NCBI GenBank assembly: GCA_024734555.1 | Contig: JANPWX010019815.1 | Coordinates: 1,628,359-1,692,358, forward strand | Reading direction: 5' to 3' | DNA length: 64,000 bases | Source of the DNA: Trochalopteron elliotii | Taxonomy: Eukaryota > Chordata > Aves > Passeriformes > Leiothrichidae | In this document: in pieces, positions 14,107 through 24,900 of the stretch | Layout: each line of letters opens with the position of its first letter | How positions within the stretch are numbered: the first letter of the stretch is position 1 | Translations under genes and position numbers: made by a program | Notes under the pieces: generated by a model | Told to the model about the DNA's origin: nothing | What the model saw: the letters and a program-made list of their open reading frames with translations, nothing else | The model's database searches: none

Positions 14107-14128
14107 TTTCCCTCTTTTTTTTTTTTTA
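14107..14128 (-). other. Polypurine tract of ERV copy 1
   Basis: On the - strand, a run of A followed by gagggaaa lies directly before the TG of the 3' LTR. This is where plus-strand DNA priming occurs in retroviruses. ERV copy 2 has an equivalent tract. Confidence 0.75.
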
Positions 14129-14221
14129 AAAGATAAGTGTTTTGTTTTTGTGTAAACAGACTTTTAGACTTAAAAAAACCTGAATTTGTGTTCCACATTT
14201 GGTCAGAGGACCATTTTTCTA

Positions 14222-14470
14222 TCAGGATAGCTTTTTTGGATCTTCTTTATCTTCAGAATCTGCAAACATGCCAATTGCAGGGGGTGTGGTGTTATCAGAA
14301 GTATAAACTACACATTTGATAAGACTATTAAAACAAAAAGAAAAATGAACAAAAAGACAGTTCATCTTTGGTAAGAAACTCAGACCGGCAGGAGTCCAAT
14401 TCAGCAGTGGTTCTTTTAAGTTTGTTCCAGCTCTGCGGATAACGTTTGGGATGTTCAGATGGATGTTCTG
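14222..14470 (-). pseudogene. Env-like membrane segment and tail, remnant
   Basis: An 83-codon open frame just before the polypurine tract. It has a hydrophobic stretch rich in F, L, C and V, followed by a polar acidic tail (DSEDKEDPKK). Position and shape fit the C-terminal membrane anchor and cytoplasmic tail of a retroviral transmembrane envelope subunit. No surface subunit, furin site or fusion peptide precedes it, so it is only a fragment. ERV copy 2 carries the same segment, with a different frame state. The assignment to env rests on position and hydropathy, not on a motif, so it stays moderate. Confidence 0.5.
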
Positions 14471-14896
14471 CATTTTCAGGAAAGGCTGTTTTCACTTGCA
14501 GGTGTTACAGGACTTGGAAGCTGGAACAGCAATACCATTTTGACATTGGTGGGACTCTGCTCTTTGTTCTGGCAGGTGTTCTGAGACTGCAAAGATAACT
14601 CAAGACATTTTAACAAACACACAACAAAGCAAACAAAAAGGAACCAATGTGGGAAAAGTCAAGGACAAAGGGGAAAAAAAAATTTCATTGATTTTTGTTT
14701 TGCCTTCCAAGGTTCTTCTTCTTTTTCCGCCAATCTGCAAGGCAGACTTGAGGTTTTCTTTGAGGGGAAAAGGATTGGGCTAATTTGAAAATTTCCAAAT
14801 GAGGCCACATTGAACCAAATTTAAAATGAGGAATGCTGTTATTTTTCCTCGCAATTGCCAAATTTATGTTGTCATGCTGGGCAAGGCAGCACTTTT

Positions 14897-15805
14897 TTAG
14901 AAGTTTTTTTGAAACGCTTTTAAAGTTTTTCTTTCTCCTTCACTCTCTCCCTGTTTTTCTCTCCCATAACTCCCTTTTCTCCCACCCTGTTTTTCTCCAT
15001 CACTCTGTTCTTTCCCCCCATCCTCCTTTCTCTCCTTCCTGTTTTCTTGTTTTTGTGAAGACCAGGATGTTTCTTCATTCAGCAGGTACAGTTCGTTTTG
15101 GTCTGGTATGTTGGAAGCAGGCAAGGTGTTTCCAGCAGCAGCCTTGACAGCAATCTGCATTCCTTGTTGATTTGATGTTTGATGGTCACTGATGTGCAGG
15201 ATCCTTAACATTTCAATCAGCAAAGCTATGAAAATTCTGAAATATCTCAAAAAATCAAAAATCTGTACCATACTTAACACTTCGTTTGCTGCTTGTTTAA
15301 CTTTTTCAAGAACAGGATTAGGAATCACCAAGGTTTGAACAAAATTCAACTTACACCGCTTATTATCTTGTATTTGTTCTAAAGCTGTTACCAAATTATT
15401 TAATTCAGTTTGATCAATTAGTTTAAAGAATTCTTTTCTTGTACTTAAAAGAGAATTTGGAGTTTGTGTTGCAACCAAATTGAATTTAGAATTTTCTGAT
15501 TCTAATTTTCCTTGTCTAGTTTCATTATTATCAGAAACTGCACTTGCGATGTAAGAAAGATTGTTCTTATCTGTTTTTGAACCAGAGGTATCTGCTGTGC
15601 AGTTGGAAGAGAGATCGTGGGGGAGAGGGGCGTGGCCACCGCAGGCACCCGAGGCGAGGTGGGGCCGTGCCTTGGGGGATGGGGTTTGGCTATTCGGTGA
15701 CGTCAGTCGAAACACTGATCTCGGGGCGGACGAGCAGGAGGAGGAGGAGGAAATGGCAGAGGGGAATTCTCGCTGAAACTGGGCAAGAACTTGGTCCGGG
15801 GCCAC
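14897..15805 (-). CDS. Unassigned ERV frame with hydrophobic segment and K/E/G-rich tail
   Basis: An open frame of about 302 codons in the same frame as the upstream matrix frame. I do not recognise it. In order: a Ser/Pro-rich N-terminal part; a middle part with mixed helical-looking sequence (around FKLIDQTELNNLVTALEQ and LVIPNPVLEKVKQAA); a hydrophobic segment (FRIFIALLIEMLRIL); then a tail of about 60 residues, very rich in K, E, G, R and Q, ending KTLKAFQKNF. The listed start is GTG, and the frame stays open for at least a few codons upstream, so it is probably part of a longer gag-region product, not a separate protein. ERV copy 2 keeps the middle and tail with mostly conservative changes and the same stop, split by a one-base shift. 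It contains no capsid homology motif that I can see. Confidence 0.55.
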   Translation of the reverse strand: MAPDQVLAQFQREFPSAISSSSSCSSAPRSVFRLTSPNSQTPSPKARPHLASGACGGHAPLPHDLSSNCTADTSGSKTDKNNLSYIASAVSDNNETRQGKLESENSKFNLVATQTPNSLLSTRKEFFKLIDQTELNNLVTALEQIQDNKRCKLNFVQTLVIPNPVLEKVKQAANEVLSMVQIFDFLRYFRIFIALLIEMLRILHISDHQTSNQQGMQIAVKAAAGNTLPASNIPDQNELYLLNEETSWSSQKQENRKERKEDGGKEQSDGEKQGGRKGSYGREKQGESEGERKTLKAFQKNF

Positions 15806-16213
15806 GGGGAAGGCTGGGAAGGAGAGGCAAGGAACCCAGTCCCCACGTCATGTTTCCGAGACGCTGGCATGGGATGGCACAGCATCCTCCCAGAATTCCC
15901 TGTTCCCGCCGGGGCAGGCTCGGCTCCGTGGGTAGCCCCGGTGAAGTCAGGCCGAGCCGAACCGCGCCACGTCGGCAGCAGGACGGGGCCCTCCGCCTGC
16001 CCACCACACCTGCGGAGGAGCGGGGCCACCCTGTTACAGGGCCACCGGACTCGAGCACAGGGGACTGGGCTCGACTCTGTTCGCACCCACCGCCACCCTC
16101 TCCCACCTCACCTTGGCCACCGCCATCCCGTGGCGGGGGCGCCGGGCTGCTGTGGGGAATGGGCACAGGGAACTGGGTCTCCCCCACGGAGCTCCACTGA
16201 GGTGGAGACAGGC
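15806..16213 (-). other. GC-rich, proline-coding stretch of ERV copy 1
   Basis: Strongly GC-rich part between the matrix frame and the unassigned frame. All frames read as Pro, Gly, Ser and Arg-rich. In betaretroviruses a proline-rich linker follows the matrix, which would fit, but no late-domain motif is clear enough to call. The many overlapping open frames on both strands here are composition effects. Confidence 0.5.
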
Positions 16214-17068
16214 TCACTTGCACCGCCATGAGCTGCGCCTCCGGGGGTGTGAGGGGCAGTCATGGGAGGGAAGACCATGGCGACACTTGTCCGCCTCCGT
16301 GTCCTCCCTCCCGCCACTTCCAGCCCGTGACCTGCGCTGGCTGAAATGGGATGGTCCCTCCCTGTCTCCACGACCAGGGCTCCGGGTGCCCGCCTCCTCC
16401 TCGGACTGAGGCAACCCCCGGAGCCATGCAGGCACTGGTGGGAAGCCAGAAGGACACTGGGGGTGCAAATAACTCCCTGTTTTTTCACAACAAACACAAA
16501 CACAACAAACTAGGGTTCTTTTCCACACAGGGGAAGTTTGGGATGGGTTTTCCAGTGCTGCCTGGCCATGGTAACAGTGGAGACTCTGGGAAGAGAGGCC
16601 AGTCTCTCCCGGGGAAGGGGGGGCAAACTTCCTGTCAGAGTTGGGGTCAGAGAAAAGGTGCTCCTCCCCCACCACCAGGGTTGGGGGCAGGGAAAGACCC
16701 TTCTCGGTCTCCGGTAGGTCATTTGCATTGGAAAGAAAAGGGGTGGAGCTCTGGAACAGAGCAGCTTTTCTGTGAGACCTGTTTTTCTGTTTTTTCTCCT
16801 TATGAGCCAAGACAGCTAGCATTTGGAGAGCATAATTGGTATATGTTGCAATTTTAAAATTTCCTTTTTGGGCGAGATGGTTAAATTTTTCATTCGCTGC
16901 ATTCCAGAACTTTAAATCTCCACAGAAATGCACACTGGTCTCAGGGAAGAGATCGAAAAGCAGCTTAATAAATTTTTTCAAGTCAATCACAGAAAATTTA
17001 ACTTTTAACAGATGTGCACTGATCTTAAAAAAAACGTTCCTCTGCTCTGCAGAAAAATTCGCACCCAT
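16214..17068 (-). CDS. gag: Gag matrix-like start of ERV copy 1 (partial gag)
   Basis: An open frame of 284 codons from an ATG at 17,068-17,066. It begins Met-Gly, the usual N-myristoylation context of a retroviral matrix protein. The first ~95 residues have the length and pattern of a betaretroviral matrix domain (p10 type): alternating hydrophobic and basic helices, a LKKFIKLLFDLFP-like helix and a Trp in the middle. A longer frame reads through from 17,392, but the Met-Gly start is the sensible one. After the matrix the frame becomes low-complexity and stops before any capsid, so this is a truncated gag. Known role of the domain: membrane targeting of Gag. Function here is inferred to be absent. 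Confidence 0.72.
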   Translation of the reverse strand: MGANFSAEQRNVFFKISAHLLKVKFSVIDLKKFIKLLFDLFPETSVHFCGDLKFWNAANEKFNHLAQKGNFKIATYTNYALQMLAVLAHKEKKQKNRSHRKAALFQSSTPFLSNANDLPETEKGLSLPPTLVVGEEHLFSDPNSDRKFAPPSPGETGLSSQSLHCYHGQAALENPSQTSPVWKRTLVCCVCVCCEKTGSYLHPQCPSGFPPVPAWLRGLPQSEEEAGTRSPGRGDREGPSHFSQRRSRAGSGGREDTEADKCRHGLPSHDCPSHPRRRSSWRCK

Positions 17069-17717
17069 TCTGCAGGGTTTTACAATACCACGAAAGTAAG
17101 AAAAATTAAAAGCTCCACCACTCCTGCCACGTGTTCTGTGGAGGGGGGTGGCCACGCCTGGTGCGGGCCACCAGGTGGCGCTGTAGAACAAAGAAGCAAA
17201 TGCGCAAAATTCGCAGAACCCCAAGCCACGAGGTTTTCGCAGAGGGACAGAGACAGAAAAGGAATAAAGACAAAATGGCCACCGGGTCAGTTTTTTAACC
17301 AGATGAACCGCAAATCTTGCAGGTTCCCTCACGTCTGCGCAGTACGATTTTCCCCAAAATTCTGTCCTGAAGCCCTGTTCCCTTAGGAACAACCAAAGAA
17401 TGGTTAAAACTTACCATCCAGGGCGTAGAAAAGGAAAACTCATGGTGCTGTAAAGATCCAAGCCTCCTGAAAGGACTTTCCCAGTGCTCTGGAAAGCTAC
17501 CTTTTCTTCTGCTGGAGATGGTGGCCAACAGCAACAAAACAACCAAAGAGTCCCTCCATGGGGTTGTCAGAGTTCTCTGTGATGTGGAGCCTGCATTCAG
17601 CAGAGCTCACGCTGGCTGCCTTGCTCGCACGCGTCACTGGGCACCTCTGGAGCTACTTGTCCTCTCTGGGGCATGTCGCTCTTTTGGGGTTCCTTGCTGA
17701 GCTGAAATGGAGCCTTG
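17069..17717 (-). other. Leader region of ERV copy 1
   Basis: About 650 bp between the primer-binding site and the matrix ATG. In retroviruses this part usually carries the packaging signal and the splice donor. I cannot point to a specific signal. It is the only leader of this family visible in the window. Confidence 0.5.
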
Positions 17718-17735
17718 CCAGACATTGTGGCACCA
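17718..17735 (-). other. Candidate primer-binding site of ERV copy 1
   Basis: Two bases inside the 5' LTR the - strand reads TGGTGCCACAATGTCTGG. The first seven bases (TGGTGCC) fit the 3' ends of tRNA-Phe, -His or -Met. The remainder does not match any tRNA end I know, so the primer tRNA is not assigned. Confidence 0.5.
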
Positions 17736-17737
17736 TC

Positions 17738-18168
17738 TGTTGCTGTTTCTTTCGTGGAGGGGTGGTAATGCCGGCTTGCAGTTCCCCAGACCACAGAAAC
17801 AGTCCGTGTGGGTCCCTCAGCTCAGCAGGCTGTGCGTGGGTTCAGGCTTGGAAGAAGGAAGCGTGCTCTCTCTCGGGTTAATAAGGATGTTTATTCAGTG
17901 CAGTCCATGTGGCAGAGGCTTTGCCAGAGCCCCTGTCCCCACACGGAGGAGCATGGAGAGAGAGAGAATGTGGCCCTCCTGTCTCCTTTTCCCAGCTCAG
18001 GGGCTGGGCGGGGAAACACTGTGACCCAATGGGGAAGGGAAGGGGAGGGGTTACCTCAGGAGGAACCACCGGGGTCATCAGGGGTAGGGGGGTGAAAGGG
18101 ACATACCAAGTACAGACGAAATACAAACACAAATACAAATTCAAAAACCTGAAACTTGCGTCACCACA
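17738..18168 (-). repeat. 5' LTR of ERV copy 1
   Basis: 431 bp, TG to CA ends, near-identical to the 3' LTR at 13,671-14,106. AATAAA on the - strand at 17,895-17,890. On the - strand this LTR would drive transcription against ADAMTS19. Confidence 0.9.
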
Positions 18169-18174
18169 AAGAGA
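18169..18174. repeat. Target-site duplication, right copy (AAGAGA)
   Basis: Six bases directly right of the 5' LTR, identical to 13,665-13,670. The perfect match shows that both ends come from one integration. Confidence 0.85.
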
Positions 18175-18713
18175 CAGTATAAAAATGTTTGAAGACAAAC
18201 ATTTGAATGTAGATCATATTGGAAAGGGCTTGAGAAGAATCAAAAGTATCTAGAGTATCTCTTACATAGATTTGTCCTGCTCATTCTTAAGTGCCCCAGA
18301 AGCAGATATTAAATGCTCACCATACAGACCTGTCATAAATAGTTCTTTCAAGACAATCTTTTCTAGAAAATTTTCACTAGCTCTTTTTCAATCTTGAGGT
18401 CATTTAACTACTACCCTGGTTTGTTTGTGTGTAATATCTTTAACCATTCTAGTTGCTCTTGTGAATAGTCTAGTTCAGCAGCATAGAAACAAAAGCTTTC
18501 TCAAAGATTTTGCTTCTTGAAGGGTAAAGAAAAAAGCAACTTTTTTATCTTCTGTACAAGAAATATTTTTCTTTCCATAAATTATCATACATCTAGATTC
18601 AAAACTTTTGCAATGTAGATGCTATTGATTTTCATTTTCTGAGAGCATATACAAACAAAGACATTACCAGTTGTCATTGTATTGATGAACATAAAGTTCT
18701 GATGTGTTCCTTT

Positions 18714-18812
18714 CACTGAAGAAATTTTTCCTGATACCCAACTTGAACCTCCCCAGCTCAGCTTGAGGCCATGGCCTCTTGTCCTGTTGCTAGTTGCCTG
18801 GGAGAAGAGACC
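18714..18812 (-). mobile_element. CR1 LINE fragment
   Basis: About 100 bp: a short reverse CR1 piece with gaaatttttcctgatacccaa, cttgaacctcccc and ggcctcttgtcctgttgc. This matches the avian CR1 3' region read from the - strand. Confidence 0.75.
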
Positions 18813-20539
18813 GTTATATTGAATACATTCTGATACATTAAGTGTTGTATTGTTTTTTTAGTTTTTTTAGTTAAAAGAGAAATATTCTTAATGAAATACA
18901 GTGGTAGACTAAACCTTACTTTGCAATATGAAATGTCTTTGTCCTAGCCTTGTGTATCTGAATGCAGATGGTATTTTAATGACATTGAAAATAAATATAA
19001 GTCAGCAGTTGATTTTTGAGCTCTGTGTAATCAGTCATTAAAAACTGTATCACATTAATAGATTTGGTTTTATTAAACATACTCTGTTTCTTAAAATAAA
19101 TTTACTAAGCAATTAGATAATTTCATAATGAGGTCACATTACAAAGTAAAAACTAACAGCAGTTAATTAAAAGATATTGTCTCTGTGTGGAGAACAGCGA
19201 GAAGAGTGAGAATTGCTGATATTGATGTTAACAGCCTCCATGTGATTTTACTTAAATGATGGCTCTCTATGGGCTCTGACTCCTTTTGAAGGATGGAGAA
19301 ATAAAGACTGGTGGTAGATTTCTGCATCTCAAAACACATTAATTAACAATTAGTAAGTGCTCTAAATGTAGTTTAGAAGTTGTCTTAGACACTTAGAGAT
19401 ACTGGTAGAATTTTTCAGAATTAATTTTATACACATCTGCATTCTTTTTTTGACAAGCATTTTTTGAAATGAGAGGTAACTATTACTAAAATTCAGGATA
19501 TTCTACAACACATTTTGTAGTGCTGAACAGGGAGTCTGTGGAATTTCTAAATCATCTATTTAGTAGTTTATAAGCAAAAAGCATATATTCTTTGTGAATA
19601 TATTAAAAAGTTGTATGAAATCATGTGGAACTTGATGAGAGCTTTAAATGGAAGGTAAGGAAATGCTAATGGAGAGTCAGTTACTCCCCATGTTTTTCTT
19701 CTCACTGTCCAAAATATGGTCACAGAACACAATAAAATCTATAACAGTCATAAAAGCAAGGGTCTACCAGTCTTTGTGAATGTAATGTGTCTGGGTATTT
19801 ACAAAATTAACGTAAAATTATAAGCTGAACTTGTTTTTAAGGAGGAACTAGATTAGCACATGGAAAGAAAAACTATTAATTAGATTTGGTAGAAGACCTC
19901 CTTATAACTTTAAAATCATCTATTATAATGAAAATTTCAGGAGCAGTAGTGGTCACCTCTGCTGATGAAACTCTGAACAGTTAGCTTAATTTTGGTGAGG
20001 ATCAGTAAATTAAAGCATTTGACATGTTACTTGTGGTCTTGGATGTTCAAAGTACTTGTTTAACATTTATTTTGTTCCCTCATTGTTCAACTGCCTTACC
20101 GAAGAATGAAAACTTCTTCATAACTGAGTGGATATGCAGATAGACCACCCACTGTTCACATTTTAATGACTTTTCTATCTTAAGAAAGAAGGGTAGAGAG
20201 GTTTAACAGGTTAGTGCATTGTTTTTCTCTTTCCTGAATACGTATCTGTGGAGTAAACCAAGTAAGAATTTTGAGTCTCTTACCTGTTACCAAGAATTTC
20301 TCAAAGGTTACCTTCACCAGGAGAGGGACTAGGGGATTCACTTGGAAAAAAATAGAGGAAGAAAACTCTTTAGGTGTTTGGTCAGTGACAGCAGTTTATG
20401 AATCATTTCTTATGCATAATGAAAGAGTTCCTCCTCTTCCATGTACCTTCCCCTTTTCTGGGACAGATTACGAAGAGAGAGTTTGTAATTCCTACTAACT
20501 CATGACAACACTTTTGAAACATAACAATAATTGTTGATG

Positions 20540-20569
20540 TTACAGTCAATTGTTGTCAGTTGACTGTAA
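20540..20569. repeat. Perfect 10 bp inverted repeat
   Basis: Arms ttacagtcaa and ttgactgtaa separated by 10 bases. The flanks also share aattgttg-like words. Too short to call a mobile element. Confidence 0.5.
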
Positions 20570-21540
20570 TTGTTGGTATCTGTATTAACTGAATAGACTT
20601 CATTCCTGAAAATATTCAGATGAACAAGCCATTACTTGAATCATATTGCTGAAATTACCTGTTTCCTTAGGAGCTTTCGTTTCTTACCTGCATTAGTTAC
20701 CTTCTAGCCTTGCAGCACATTGTACTGCTCGTTCTTGAGTAATTATTTGATGGTATTTATTTTACATTCTGGAAAGCAGGATCAGTTTGTTGGGTTTTTT
20801 TTTTTCTAAATAAGATAAATCAGAAAGCAAAAAAGGGACATGTATTGACATGACATATTAGGATAATTATTCCATTGATAATTAAGCTTTATTCAGTAGT
20901 GGCCCTAATATCACTCTGGAGTCCCGTTCTCTCAGAGCTTCTGCTTCCCAGCATCCTCACTCAGGTTATCATGGGTCTCCCAGTGTCAGTGGAGGCTGTG
21001 CTGGTAACCTGTCCCCAAATAAACTTGCTTCCTTCTCTCTCCCATACAGCCCCATAGGCTGTTAGGGTATTGGATAGAAGGCACCGGAGAAATTCTTGTC
21101 ATTGTGGCTTTATTCCAGCTTCAGAGTCTCTCATTTCACTCTGCTTGTTTCTTTCTTAAATTTTTCTTTCCCTTTTGGCTAATGGTCTAAAGCTGGATTT
21201 CTCAGTCCAAGATACATAGATGTGGATATTAATCTATCTGTAGGTACTATCAGAGATATTGAGCTTTGTTTTGTCTGGTTTTGGTCACCACTGAGTTTTC
21301 TGTTTAAATCAAAGTCAACTGAAATGTAGAGACAGGAGCCTAATTTTGAGTAAAACAGTTTGAAAAGTACAGCCACTGTTTGAAAAATTGAGCTTAGTAA
21401 TGATTTTAAAAATACGTGCACAACAGATATAGGCAATCATCTTTCTCATACACGTATTTGTGTCATTACAGATTTACACAGAAATGGTTATAATTCCCTG
21501 ATTTTTTTGTGCACAGCTACATAAAACCTGGATATGTGTG

Positions 21541-21905
21541 GAAAAGAGAAGGCTCTGGAGGGAGCCTATGGTGCCTTTAGAACTTAAAGGAGACCTGCAG
21601 TAGAGCTGGAGAGGAGCCTTCTACAAGGGCACATAGTGGCAGGACAAGGGGGAATGGCTTTAAACTGAATGAGTAGGTTAAGATTAGATTTCAGGAAGAA
21701 ATTTTTTTACTGTGGGAGTAGTGATGCACTGACCAGGTTGTCCAGAAGAGTTGTGCACTTCCCATGTTGAGTTGATCAAGACCAAGCTGCTGATATTCTG
21801 AGCACAACCTGGTCTAGTAGAGGGTTCCATGTCCATGGCAGTGGGTTTGGAGCTAGATGATCTCGAATGTTCCTTCCAATCCAAACCATTCTGTAATTCT
21901 GTGGT
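21541..21905 (+). mobile_element. CR1 LINE 3' end
   Basis: About 365 bp in CR1 sense orientation, running to the typical terminus: gagaaggctctggaggg, acaaggggaatggctttaaa, agatttcaggaagaaat, aacctggtctagtagag, then ccaaaccattctgtaattctgtgg. The octamer-like end repeats are degraded. 5'-truncated, as most CR1 copies are. Confidence 0.87.
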
Positions 21906-24900
21906 TCTCTTATTTTTGTATCATTTTACTATCTGTGACATTTTCTATCTTCATTGTTAAAAAAATGGGAACTTTACAGGGAAATTTATTTATAAAGCAT
22001 AGAGCTTGTTTAATAAGAAACTATTTTCTTTAAATTACACTTAAGGAAGGTAACATGCTTTCCTTTTTCCTTGATGCTTATTTATTTGGTAAAAAATTAA
22101 TAGGTGGCTTTAGCTTTGTATTGCATTTCAACATTACATATTCTCTATTTCAAACATGATTTATACAAAATCACCCTAGTAGACCCATCACTGTCTTTTT
22201 TTTTCCTGATAGGTCAGAAAAAGTATCCATAAGGTAATTGTTCTAAACTTTTGCAGTTAAACCGACAGTGCACCGTGATCTTAAAAGGATTTTTTTTTAA
22301 ATTACTTTAGTGAAGTTCAAAAAATATATATGTATTAGATGCTCAACCTTGCAAGTCCTTGAGATTACCTTACATTAATTTTTCATGTTTTAGTGGTAAG
22401 TTCTTTAAAAATTCATAGTCTTGTTTTTGCCTGCATCCATATCAAAGTAGACATTTTTGTTCCACAGTCATATACTTATGCTAACTTAGATCAGCCTGGG
22501 ATCTTACTGAAGTTTGGAATAATAAAGTGGTGTATCATTCCAAATTTCAGTAGCCTGAAAATTGTACAAGAAAATGCATTTAAAATTAACGATGACAGAA
22601 AATAATGAAGTCTAGTATATACTTTGCATTTCTGCTTACTTGTACTCAAAATGTTTCTGGTAGTAAAAACCCTGAAAAAAAATAGTTTTGTTGGCCCAGT
22701 TCTAATCATGGAAAGATCTTTGTGTATCACAACACATCACTGCAATGCCATGCAAAAATAAAGCATCACCAACCTTTTGCTTGTAGTAAGACAGCTGAAG
22801 AAAGAGCTCAGGAGGAGATGAAGTGCTGAAACAGGGAAGAAGCACTGCATAAGCAATGTAGTAACTTAAAAAGAGATGATGATTTTTTACATGAAATTTA
22901 GATTAATCAACTCTTTCCCTGGCAAGGTATTAAGGGTCGTGTTTCTGCCTGGCTATATTGTTCCACGATGGATTTGTGTCAGATTTTCCTTAGGATAACA
23001 GCTATAAACTAAACAGTAACTGAAAAAGATGCTACAGGATGCAAAGGCTTAATTGATACATTTAATATATCTGTGAAAAAATTGGCAAAATATTGTAACA
23101 ATGACAATGCTGTTTGTTAATACAAAAACTATTTTTTGTAGCTCTTCACTGAGTTTGTGATGGCTCAGGGATGTGGCATGGGTGTCATATTCACCAGAAG
23201 CCAATACTTTTCCTGTATTATATAATCTCTGTAAAAAACCTTCAGGAAGGGGCAATGTATATTTTCATGTTACGATGCTAAATACATCTGCCACAGCAAA
23301 GCTTTAAATTATTTATATACTTCAGTCAAAGGACCATAGCTCAGTAGTTTGTCTAGATCCAGCACCATGAAATATGGTGGTAGAAGTATTGGAGTTACTG
23401 ATAATAAAGCAGCTGTTCAGCAAAAACTGTAAAGTCACCTAAACAGCAGTGTCCAGTGTATGTTAATATCCCTATAATAGTATGTATGTTGTACTTCTAC
23501 CCGGTTATTTTAAGACTGAAAATGTAATCTGAATTTCCAGCACTGTGGAGAATGAGTAGTAATTCACAAAAGGGAAGTAATAATTGCATAAAGTTATTTA
23601 TTTTTACTTTTTTTGGTCATCTCATTTTTCACAAGAAGATTGAGATTTCCTTCTTTGGTAGATTTTCCTCTGAAGATAAATTTTTTCCTAAAGAAATCAT
23701 GTTTTACCTTTTACCATCATAATTTTTCTGTAGCTGGTCAATTGACTTTCAGTTTCAGCTAAATAATTAATTTACAAGTTGAAATGTGTCTTACCCCATT
23801 TATTCAGTGATCTGTGAAGCTCTCATGTTTTACAGGACATATAAAAAATCATACAGTGCTTAATATTTCACTGACTGGGATTTAAAAAAACCCAAGCCAA
23901 CATATAACATTTTATAAAATCCTGCTACTGGTCTGGTTTTTTTACATATTCTTCTCTGTAAAGATAGCAGTGTGATAAAACATTTTTTTGTAAAAGTCCA
24001 ATAAAAGTACTAAGAAAGTAGTGTAGCTTCTGTCTGTGATAGTCACATAAGGGATGTTGTTTTCACTTATCAAATACATCCTCATGATACTGCAAAATTT
24101 CAGATCAGACAAATTGGTCTGAAAATTGTTGTCCTTTAAAACGCCATATAAGCTTTTAAACATTGTAATTTCTGGATCCATAGTTTAAAAAGTTTTGATC
24201 ATTCTAGCGTACTATTGCACAAAATGATCAGAAAAGAAGGCAGTGGAAATAATAAGGAAAATAACACTTTTTTATTAGTAATACTTTCTAAAGTAATTTT
24301 TATTTTTAAGGTAATAGGATTGATTATGTTAGTGATTCATTTCACAAAATGGAAAAATATATAGTATAATAGTTGCAATGAATTTACAAATACTGTATAG
24401 TAATCACTTATAGTAATATGAATTTTTAACAAATCAAATGGAATCTGATCCCATCACACATCAGATATAAACTGGCAACTGCAGTTAGAGGTTTACTTTC
24501 TCCTTCACAAGGAGAATATTGTCTAGTAATTTTCTGACTGTCCTGAGCTCATACTGGTAGTGTTATACTTGATGCGTAGTTCACACTCATCCTTCCCTTG
24601 TTCTATATATGACTTGAGGTAAATAGATTCTTTAGTATTTGGGAGTCTTATTTATTATACTGAACATTCTAGTACTGGTTCCTTGACCCAGCACTTGCTC
24701 TTGTGCTTAACATGTCTCTTATTTCCTAATCTGTCTCATTGTTAGTGACTGTGAAAATCTGAGCAGTAGTTGTTCTGTTTAATTTTTTTGATTCTCTGGG
24801 TTTTTATTTACAGAGAACTCTGAAGTATTTCTCCACATCTATCTGAACTAACCTAATTAATTGCTCCTATATTAAGTTTTTGTCCCTATTAATCTGTTTA

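Larger units (their letters stand above)
13671..18168 (-). mobile_element. Endogenous provirus, class II type, pol-less (ERV copy 1)
   Basis: A complete integrated unit of 4,498 bp on the - strand with two LTRs (431 and 436 bp), a matching 6 bp target duplication, a primer-binding-type site, a gag matrix start and a polypurine tract. The internal part is only about 3.6 kb. In the open frames I see no protease DTG, no reverse-transcriptase YxDD and no integrase, so the middle of a normal provirus is missing. Order on the - strand: 5' LTR, ~670 bp leader, matrix frame, proline-rich stretch, a ~300-codon unassigned frame, env-like membrane tail, polypurine tract, 3' LTR. It is not infectious on this evidence. 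It lies antisense within a host intron. Confidence 0.9.

Noticed and set aside
15544..16200. A 218-codon + strand frame and several others in the GC-rich part of ERV copy 1
   Set aside because: They are antisense shadows of the proline-rich viral sequence; composition alone keeps them open, and no domain is seen.
15600..16450. A GC-rich, CpG-containing stretch that might be a host promoter or CpG island
   Set aside because: It lies wholly within the provirus between its LTRs and is part of the viral internal region.
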